Below the pieces are notes generated by a model. That model worked only from the letters and a program-made list of their open reading frames with translations. It was not told the DNA's origin and did not search any database. From NCBI RefSeq assembly GCF_006335115.1, contig NZ_VDMJ01000002.1, positions 93,765 through 157,764 on the forward strand: DNA of 64,000 nucleotides, in the 5' to 3' direction. Positions 58,412-64,000 of this stretch are shown here, in pieces. The number at the start of each line of letters is the position of its first letter. Position 1 is the first letter of the stretch. The position numbers and the translations under genes are program-made. Source of the DNA: Streptomyces sp. NP160 (GTDB lineage Bacteria > Actinomycetota > Actinomycetes > Actinomycetales > Quadrisphaeraceae).

Positions 58412-58753
58412 ATGACGAAGTACCTGATCTCCTTCGACGACGGCTCGATGGACCACATCACCGACGACGAGCTGCCCGCGGTCAGCGAGGCGTCGCACGC
58501 GGTGGTCCGCGAGGCGCAGGCGGCGGGGGTGTGGGTGTTCGGCGGCGGCCTGCGGCGCCAGCGCCCGACCGTCGTGGGCACCGACGGGAGCACGACCGAC
58601 GGCGCCGAGCCGTTCAGCAAGGCGATGGTCGGCGGCTTCTGCGTGGTGGACGTGCCCACGCGCGCCGAGGCGCTGCAGTGGGCCGCGCGCATCGCCGCCG
58701 GCTGCCGCTGCGCGCAGGAGGTCCGCGAGATCATGGACGACCCGGACGCATGA
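58412..58753 (+). CDS. YCII-related protein
   Basis: 113 residues. YCII/DGPF-like ferredoxin-type fold: MTKYLISFDDGSMDHI, AVVREAQAAGVWVFGGGL, PFSKAMVGGFCVVDVPTRAEALQWAARIAAG. Members of this group are often encoded near ECF sigma factors and have no settled function. ATG with AGGAGG upstream. Probably co-transcribed with the small membrane protein ahead. Confidence 0.85.
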   Translation: MTKYLISFDDGSMDHITDDELPAVSEASHAVVREAQAAGVWVFGGGLRRQRPTVVGTDGSTTDGAEPFSKAMVGGFCVVDVPTRAEALQWAARIAAGCRCAQEVREIMDDPDA

Positions 58754-58843
58754 CGCGCGGTCCCTCGAGCGGCCCCAGGTCGACGACCGGCGAGCCGTCC
58801 AGCCGGTCCCCCGTCGGCAGACCGTCCGTGCCAGCCTGGGGCG

Positions 58844-59353
58844 GTGCCGGACGAGCCCCCCGTCGACCCCTTCGCCGTGCCGCTCGCCGACGAGCGCACC
58901 CAGCTCACCGCGTTCCTCGAGCACTACCGCTCCGCGGTCGAGGCGACGCTCGACGGCCTCGACGCCGAGCAGGTCCGCCGGCGGCTGGTCCCCTCGGCCA
59001 CCACGCTGCTGGGGCTGCTCGCGCACGTCACGTGGATGCAGCGCGTGTGGTTCGAGGAGTGCATCGGAGGCACGCCCCGCACGGCCCTGGGCCTGGTCAC
59101 CACCCCCGACGAGAGCTTCCAGCTGCACGACGGCGACACCGCCGCCTCCGTGCTCGAGGCGCACCGCGCGGCCTGCGCCACCGCACGCGCCGCGCTCGCG
59201 GAGCACGGCCTGGACGACGTCGTCACCGGGCACCGGGCCGGTCCCCGCACCGTGCGGTGGGTGCTCCTGCAGGTGCTGCGCGAGCTGGCGCACCACTGCG
59301 GGCACGCCGACGTCCTGCGCGAGCAGGTGCTCGCGCAGGACCGGACCACCTGA
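58844..59353 (+). CDS. DinB-like DUF664 protein
   Basis: 169 residues. Four-helix DinB/DUF664 fold: ERTQLTAFLEHYRSAVEATLDGL, ATTLLGLLAHVTWMQRVWFEE (metal His) and VLRELAHHCGHADVLREQV (metal His pair). Such proteins resemble metal-dependent thiol transferases (bacillithiol/mycothiol S-transferases). The three His ligands are present, so an active metal site is likely. GTG start. Substrate unknown. Confidence 0.88.
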   Translation: MPDEPPVDPFAVPLADERTQLTAFLEHYRSAVEATLDGLDAEQVRRRLVPSATTLLGLLAHVTWMQRVWFEECIGGTPRTALGLVTTPDESFQLHDGDTAASVLEAHRAACATARAALAEHGLDDVVTGHRAGPRTVRWVLLQVLRELAHHCGHADVLREQVLAQDRTT

Positions 59354-59382
59354 CCCCGTCCCGCCGGACGCGCACGCAGCCG

Positions 59383-59892
59383 TCAGGCTGCGCGCAGGAG
59401 CACCGGGCGAGCGCTGACCCGGCTCAGCGGCAGCACCCACAGCGGGTCGTGGTCGCTGGCGGCCCCGCCCGGGGCCGCGGGGTCCCAGGCCGAGCCGGCC
59501 GGGTCCTGCAGCGTGCGCAGGTGGACGTCGCCGCCGGACGTGCTCGTCAGCGCGTAGACCCAGAAGCACTCGCCCAGCGAACCCGCCACCAGCAGGTCGG
59601 AGTGGCGCGCCCTCAGCGACGGCTGGTGGGCCGAGAGCAGCTGCACCTCGATGAGGCGCTCCGGAGCACCGTCCGGGCCGAAGCTGAGGTAGCGGCGCCG
59701 CGACCAGTACCGCGTGCCGCTGGGGACCGCGGGGCCCCAGGCGCTGCGGGCCCTGAGCACCGCCTCGCTGTCGAGGTCGTCCCAGGCCGCCAGCGAGGGG
59801 TCGACCAGGCGGCGGCCCTGCTGCGCCTCCCAGCGCCGCAGGACGGCGAGGGGGTCGGCGCGCTCGACCGGCGAGCCTCCCTCAGGTGTCAC
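59383..59892 (-). CDS. Hypothetical protein, possible DUF3883-like fold
   Basis: 169 residues. The central part (ERLIEVQLLSAHQPSLRARHSDLLVAGSLGECFWVYALTS) has the beta-strand and E-x-Q pattern of a degenerate nuclease-like DUF3883 domain, but the usual IEVK lysine is Gln. No other family recognised. GTG start. Convergent with the DinB gene. I am unsure of the fold; the gene itself looks real from coding bias. Confidence 0.6.
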   Translation of the reverse strand: MTPEGGSPVERADPLAVLRRWEAQQGRRLVDPSLAAWDDLDSEAVLRARSAWGPAVPSGTRYWSRRRYLSFGPDGAPERLIEVQLLSAHQPSLRARHSDLLVAGSLGECFWVYALTSTSGGDVHLRTLQDPAGSAWDPAAPGGAASDHDPLWVLPLSRVSARPVLLRAA

Positions 59893-59979
59893 ACCTGCAT
59901 CGTGCGGGCCCCACCTGCCGGCCGCCTGCGGAAGCGCTGGATGTTCACCGGGCCGAAACTTCCGCCCGGCGCGTCGCCG

Positions 59980-60726
59980 TCAGCCGGCGCTGGTCCGCGC
60001 GGCGCGGGCGAGGAGCAGCCGGTCCTCGGTGGCCCGCACCGCCCCGATGAGCAGCGGACCGCGCTGGGCGTGGCAGCGCACCTGCGCGCTGGTGGGACCG
60101 TGGCGCTCGAGCACCTCGGCGATGCGCTCGTGCACGGTGACCCGCCGGCCGTCCGGAGCGGTGGTCTGGTCCGCCCAGGTCAGGGCGTCGGCCACCGGGC
60201 CCGACCAGTACCCGGGCCTGCTGAAGGGGTCCAGGAGGTGGCCCAGCTGGCGGACGCCGGCCACCAGGCGCGCTCCCGAGTGGTGGGCGACCAGGCCCAC
60301 CAGAGCCGGGGGCCAGAGGCTGCGCTGCAGGTGCAGCGCCCCGTCGACGGGGTGGAACCCGGTCTGCACCAGCGCCGGCGCGTAGCCGACGTCGTGCAGC
60401 CACGCGGCGGCGAGCAGCAGGTTCACCTGCTCCGGAGCCACCGCGGCCGCGCCTTCGGCGGCGCGCTCGGCCACGGCCTGCGTGTGGCGCCAGCGGCGCC
60501 CGTCGTCGTCGACGGTGGCCAGGAGGCGGGCGGCCAGCTCGCGGGCCTGCTCGACCAGCTCGTCCTCGAGGGCCACGGTGTGCAGCTCCCCGCCGGACCG
60601 CGCCGCACCCGCGGGGGCGCTGCCGGAGGCGAGGGCGTCTCGCGAGCGGTCCGCGGTGCGCGGTGCCCGCGCGACGGGACGCAGGGGTGACCACGCGGTG
60701 AACGCGGAGAGGCCTGCGGTCGACAT
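59980..60726 (-). CDS. HD-domain phosphohydrolase
   Basis: 248 residues from the ATG at 60726. HD domain (about 90-200): RWRHTQAVAERAAEGAAAVAPEQVNLLLAAAWLHDVGYAPALVQTGFHPVDGALHLQ, with the first His, the HD pair and the GFHP segment. Family members hydrolyse nucleotides or phosphate esters. The first 75 residues are low-complexity. No partner gene. Substrate unknown. The 190-base gap before it (60727-60916) holds no gene. Confidence 0.82.
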   Translation of the reverse strand: MSTAGLSAFTAWSPLRPVARAPRTADRSRDALASGSAPAGAARSGGELHTVALEDELVEQARELAARLLATVDDDGRRWRHTQAVAERAAEGAAAVAPEQVNLLLAAAWLHDVGYAPALVQTGFHPVDGALHLQRSLWPPALVGLVAHHSGARLVAGVRQLGHLLDPFSRPGYWSGPVADALTWADQTTAPDGRRVTVHERIAEVLERHGPTSAQVRCHAQRGPLLIGAVRATEDRLLLARAARTSAG

Positions 60727-60916
60727 GGTCACCAACGTAGTCGCTCGCGCGGGGGGCCGGTGCGCCCGACGCAGGCGTCGTCGACGCCCGGCCACGTGGT
60801 GGACCGCCCTGGTCACCGCGCGTCAGGAACGCGTGCGTCCGGCGACGTCCCGCCCACCCGGATCAGCCTCCGGAGCGGGCTTCCTCCCCGGCGCAGGCGC
60901 GCCTACGCTCCGGCGC

Positions 60917-61378
60917 GTGGTCTGGCCAGCCCTGCACATCAGCCGGTCCGTCGAGGCGCCGCCGCAGCGCGTGGTGGCGCTCGCCGGGGACCCCGCCCAG
61001 CTGCCCCGCTGGGCCGCCGGCCTGGCCACCGGGATCCGCGAGGAGGACGGGCGGTGGTTCACCGACTCGCCCGCGGGACCGGTGGAGGTCGCCTTCACGG
61101 GGCCGCTGGAGGCCGGCGTCCTCGACCACGACGTGACGCTGCCCGACGGCACCGTGGTGCACAACCCCCTGCGCGTGCTCGCCAACGACTCCGGCAGCGA
61201 GGTGGTGTTCACCCTCTTCCACCGCACCGGCGTGACGGAGGAGGAGCTCCGCGCCGACGCCGAGCTCGTCCGGGCGGACCTCGACAGGCTCGCCGCGCTG
61301 CTGGAGGACGACGGCGGCCCGGGCACGGCGGCGCGCGGCACCTCGCGGAGCAGCGCGGCTGACCGCCGCAGCCCCTGA
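60917..61378 (+). CDS. SRPBCC-family (polyketide cyclase-like) protein
   Basis: 153 residues. Begins VWPALHISRSVEAPPQRVVALAGDPAQLPRWAAGLA, the usual SRPBCC/START start, followed by antiparallel strands (VEVAFTGPLEAGVLDHDVTLPDGTVV, EVVFTLFHRTGVTEEELRADAELVRADLDRLAALLE). These bind hydrophobic ligands. GTG at 60917 with TACGCT seven bases upstream and no Shine-Dalgarno (leaderless pattern). Its stop lies six bases before the 25-bp repeat array. Confidence 0.82.
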   Translation: MVWPALHISRSVEAPPQRVVALAGDPAQLPRWAAGLATGIREEDGRWFTDSPAGPVEVAFTGPLEAGVLDHDVTLPDGTVVHNPLRVLANDSGSEVVFTLFHRTGVTEEELRADAELVRADLDRLAALLEDDGGPGTAARGTSRSSAADRRSP

Positions 61379-61383
61379 CCTCC

Positions 61384-61508
61384 GGTGCTCAGCGCACCCA
61401 GGGCTAGCGGTGCTCAGCGCACCCAGGGCTCGCGGTGCTCAGCGCACCCAGGGCTCGCGGTGCTCAGCGCACCCAGGGCTCGCGGTGCTCAGCGCACCCA
61501 GGGCTCGC
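61384..61508. repeat. Five tandem 25-bp repeats spanning the stop codon of the PNPOx gene
   Basis: Units start at 61384, 61409, 61434, 61459 and 61484 (GGTGCTCAGCGCACCCAGGG plus five bases); the first differs by one base (CTAGC for CTCGC). On the minus strand the unit at 61484-61508 codes the last residues REPWVR and the TGA of the PNPOx gene, and the other four follow as untranslated copies. A partial sixth begins at 61509. Confidence 0.9.
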
Positions 61509-62595
61509 GGTGCTCGCGGGGGTCGACCCACGCCGGGGAGCTGCGGCGGCCACGCGCCGGACGGACCGCGTGGAGGGCCTCGTACTCGTCCCAGGCCACA
61601 GCCGGTCGGGGAAGGCCACGGCGCTGCAGGTAGCGCTGCGCCGTGGCCCGGGACCGGCGGGCGAAGGCGAGCACGCCCAGCGGCGAGGTGGGGAACTCCC
61701 CCGCCAGCCGCTCCGGGGTGAACCGCCACCCGTCACCGGTGCGCCGGACGGTGCCCCAGGCGCCGGTGACGCGCTGGTTCCACAGCAGCTCGTCGTGGGA
61801 GTGGGCGAGCAGTGTGGCGGGACCCTCCTGCACGTCCTCGTCCTGCGGGACGGTGATGACCAGACCCCCTCCGGCGCCCCCGCCGGCGGGTCCCTCGGGC
61901 AGGAGCACGCGGACCGAGCGGGGCGCCCCGTCGGGACGCGGCCACGACAGCACAGCCGTGCGGTGGCCGTCGCGGACCAGGACGGCGCGCAGCTGCTCCT
62001 CGGGCGTGCCACCGCGCCGGCGCCTCGAGCGCGTCCGGCGGGTCCCCGGCGCCACCGGAGCGGACGCGGACGCGACGGGGAGGGCGGGCCGCACCTCCAC
62101 GGTGTCGGGCACCACCGTGATGACCAGGCGCAGGTAGTACCAGCCCATGAGGCGGCGCAGCGGGCGGGCGCTGTTCGACTCCCCGGCGGGCTGGCGCACG
62201 AACAGCCGCCGCCAGTACTCCTCCAGCCCGCGCGGGTCGGCGTGGACGACGTCGGGGCACGTCGCCCGTCCCGTGACGAGCACCTGCGGCGCGCCGGGGT
62301 CGGCCGACCCCGTCGCGTCGGAGAAGAGGAGGCAGACCCTGCCGTCCCGGCGGACGTTGAGCGCCTTGACCGGCAGGCCGATGGACGTCGTGACCGTCAG
62401 GTGCCCCGTCGTCGGGTCGGGCAGCACCACCACCGGCCAGGCGACGGGGGTGCCGGACCTGTCGAGCGTGGCCATCTCGGCGGTGAGGTGGGCGTCCACC
62501 GCCGCGAACGCCCGCGCCGTCCACGGCGCGGGGAGCCCGGGCCCCCGGTCCCCAGGGGCAGGGACAGCAGCGGTCCCGACCGCGGTCGCGCTCAT
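61489..62595 (-). CDS. Pyridoxamine 5'-phosphate oxidase-like flavoprotein
   Basis: 368 residues. PNPOx split-barrel near 30-170: AEMATLDRSGTPVAWPVVVLPDPTTGHLTVTTSIGLPVKALNVRRDGRVCLLFSDATGS and LVTGRATCPDV, as in F420- or FMN-binding members. A second, poorly defined domain (about 190-360) follows an Arg-rich linker. ATG at 62595 overlaps the stop of the FAD oxidase upstream by 4 bases. Ends with REPWVR encoded by one unit of the repeat array. Substrate unknown. Confidence 0.82.
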   Translation of the reverse strand: MSATAVGTAAVPAPGDRGPGLPAPWTARAFAAVDAHLTAEMATLDRSGTPVAWPVVVLPDPTTGHLTVTTSIGLPVKALNVRRDGRVCLLFSDATGSADPGAPQVLVTGRATCPDVVHADPRGLEEYWRRLFVRQPAGESNSARPLRRLMGWYYLRLVITVVPDTVEVRPALPVASASAPVAPGTRRTRSRRRRGGTPEEQLRAVLVRDGHRTAVLSWPRPDGAPRSVRVLLPEGPAGGGAGGGLVITVPQDEDVQEGPATLLAHSHDELLWNQRVTGAWGTVRRTGDGWRFTPERLAGEFPTSPLGVLAFARRSRATAQRYLQRRGLPRPAVAWDEYEALHAVRPARGRRSSPAWVDPREHREPWVR

Positions 62596-64000
62596 CGCTG
62601 GGCCTGCGCGTCCACGGCGCCCGCGGAGGACCCGGCCGGGGTCACCGGGTGTGCCGCGGCGACGAGGCCGGCGGCGTCGTAGCGCTCCCTGAGCGCCTGC
62701 AGCCGCCGCCAGGCCCGGGGCGTGTGGGCCCGGGCGGCGTCGGCGGGCTCCTCGACGAAGTTGGGGTAGGCCGCGCCGCTGGCCCAGGGCGCCACCGCCT
62801 CGACCAGCCGCGTCGCGCTCGCGTGCCCGGCGCGCCGGACCTCGTCGTCGAGCGCGAGGCCACCGCCGAAGACGAGGAAGGCTCCCCGCAGGTGCGACAG
62901 CGCCGCGTCCGGGGAGGGGTCGGCGAGGCGCCCCCCGAGCTGGCGCACCTCGGCGGCCAGGAGCGCGGTGCCCGAGCCGGGTCCCGCGGCGTCGAGGAAG
63001 GCGCGGGCGGCCTCCGGCGGGAAGGCGTCGACGAGCGCCGAGCGGCTCACCGCGGGGGTGGGGCCCTCGGGGTCCATGTGCAGGCGGGTCAGCGCGGCCA
63101 CCGGGACCTCGGCGAAGGTGTCGACCTCCGGCCCCAGGGCGCGCAGCGGCGCGAGGACGCGCGCGGCGTGCTCGGGCCCGCTGAGCCCGGCGCCGGGCAG
63201 CACCGCGCCGTCGACCACCACGAGGTGTCGCCCGCGGAAGGGCTCGGGCACGCTCGGAAGCGGCGGCAGCCGGAGCAGCCTGAACGACGTCGTCACCTCG
63301 CGGGGCGCGTCGGCGGCCCAGGCGGCCCACGCCGGGAGCAGCTCCTCGGCGCGCGCGGCGTCCCACACGAGCAGGCCCGCCACCGCGGTGGCGAAGGGGA
63401 ACGCCCTCACCGTCATGCGCGTGACGACGCCGAAGCCACCGCCTCCGCGCAGCGCCCACAGCAGGTCGGCGTCCTCGCCGTCACCGTCGCCCGCGACGAC
63501 CACGGACCCGTCGGGCAGCACGACCTCGGCGGACACGACGCTGTGCGCGGCCATCCCCAGGGAGCGGGCGTACCAGCCGATGCCCCCGCCCAGGCAGTAG
63601 CCCACCACCCCGACGTCCGGGGAGGAGCCGTGCAGCACCGCCAGGCCGTGGGCGGCGGCGGCGGTGACGGCCTCGTCCCACAGCGTGCCGGCGCCGACCG
63701 TCACGGTGAGCGCCTCCGGGTCGACGACGACGCCGGTCAGCGCCGAGGTGCGCAGCAGGACCGCGTCGCGCAGGTCGTCCAGCGCCCCGGCGCAGTGCCC
63801 GGTGCCCTGCGGCGCCAGACGAAGCCCCAGGGACCGCACCGCCCGCACCACCGCGGCGACCTCCTCCGTGGAGGCGGGGTGCACGACCGCGGCGGGGTGC
63901 TGGTCGACGCTGAGGTTCCACGGGCGGCGGGCGTCGTCGTAGCGCTCGTCGCCGGGCAGGTGCACCGCGCCGGCGCACAGCCCCCGCAGGACCTCGAGAC
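62592..64000 (-). CDS. FAD-binding BBE-type oxidoreductase, 5' end beyond the window
   Basis: At least 457 residues; the frame stays open to the right edge (63966-64000 reads LEVLRGLCAGA), so the start is outside the window. Berberine-bridge/6-hydroxynicotine-oxidase family: VHLPGDERYDDARRPWNL, AVVHPASTEEVAAVVRAVRSLGLRLAPQGTGHCAG, YCLGGGIGWYARSLGMA (His and Cys of bicovalent FAD: GTGHCAG and GYCLGGG) and the C-terminal BBE segment AAYPNFVEEP. Oxidises amines, alcohols or sugars with O2. Operon with the PNPOx gene by 4-base overlap. Confidence 0.9.
   Translation of the reverse strand, partial: LEVLRGLCAGAVHLPGDERYDDARRPWNLSVDQHPAAVVHPASTEEVAAVVRAVRSLGLRLAPQGTGHCAGALDDLRDAVLLRTSALTGVVVDPEALTVTVGAGTLWDEAVTAAAAHGLAVLHGSSPDVGVVGYCLGGGIGWYARSLGMAAHSVVSAEVVLPDGSVVVAGDGDGEDADLLWALRGGGGFGVVTRMTVRAFPFATAVAGLLVWDAARAEELLPAWAAWAADAPREVTTSFRLLRLPPLPSVPEPFRGRHLVVVDGAVLPGAGLSGPEHAARVLAPLRALGPEVDTFAEVPVAALTRLHMDPEGPTPAVSRSALVDAFPPEAARAFLDAAGPGSGTALLAAEVRQLGGRLADPSPDAALSHLRGAFLVFGGGLALDDEVRRAGHASATRLVEAVAPWASGAAYPNFVEEPADAARAHTPRAWRRLQALRERYDAAGLVAAAHPVTPAGSSAGAVDAQAQR

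Noticed and set aside
61384-61508. Possible CRISPR array
   Set aside because: The 25-bp units are head-to-tail with no spacers and one covers a coding end; no cas genes nearby.
61385-61633. Plus-strand frames through the 25-bp repeats encoding repetitive peptides
   Set aside because: All three frames are open only because of the repeat; they lack starts with ribosome sites and run antisense to the PNPOx gene.

Overview
The window is about 73% G+C with strong third-position G/C, GTG and TTG starts, many 4-base gene overlaps and several start codons that sit 6-8 bases after a NANNNT box with no Shine-Dalgarno. Together with gene families typical of the phylum (13E12-type HNH protein, Arr, ECF factors, SAM-IV riboswitch), this points to a chromosome segment of a high-G+C actinobacterium (Actinomycetota). 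I cannot place it to genus. No rRNA, tRNA, CRISPR array, prophage or insertion sequence was seen.

Layout. 1-3.8 kb: a P-loop kinase/GH13 glucosyl-enzyme fusion, an unknown gene and a CsbD-like stress gene, all on the minus strand. 3.97-11.05 kb, plus strand: promoter, SAM-family riboswitch (SAM-I/IV type), long structured leader, metQ-metN-metI, two SfnB/DszC-like flavin oxygenases and an NtaA/DszA-like monooxygenase. 16.7-11.07 kb, minus strand: a SAM-IV riboswitch followed by four more luciferase-type flavin monooxygenases and a GNAT acetyltransferase. The two operons converge at 11.05 kb and look like one organosulfur scavenging locus under two different SAM-sensing RNAs. This is the most interesting system in the window.

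16.8-30.9 kb: single genes and small regulatory modules (atypical SDR, STAS protein, rhodanese/Lrp pair, GNAT, DUF998/TetR pair with operator, PHP phosphoesterase, PadR/DUF1048 with tandem operators next to a VOC protein, DUF3105/DUF305 pair, Imm5-like protein, esterase, MFS pump, ECF sigma factor with a membrane partner). 30.9-34.6 kb: a resistance-like cluster (APH(6)-like kinase, HTH regulator, Arr rifamycin ADP-ribosyltransferase, second kinase) sharing one palindromic operator, then a haloalkane dehalogenase.

34.6-46.4 kb: SDR, MarR/quinone reductase pair with two operators, a divergent zinc dehydrogenase and IlvD/Edd-type sugar-acid dehydratase, a lipoprotein, another APH(6)-like kinase, and an IclR regulator facing a TRAP-type permease operon that starts with a dehydrogenase-RraA fusion. 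46.4-64 kb: a decayed RibD-like gene, FAD amine oxidase plus cupin, an HNH/DUF222 protein, membrane proteins, a diguanylate cyclase, a TetR/MFS efflux pair, an F420/FMN oxidoreductase, YCII, DinB, HD and SRPBCC proteins, and a minus-strand PNPOx/FAD-oxidase pair. A 25-bp repeat array lies over the stop codon of the PNPOx gene; the FAD oxidase runs off the right edge.
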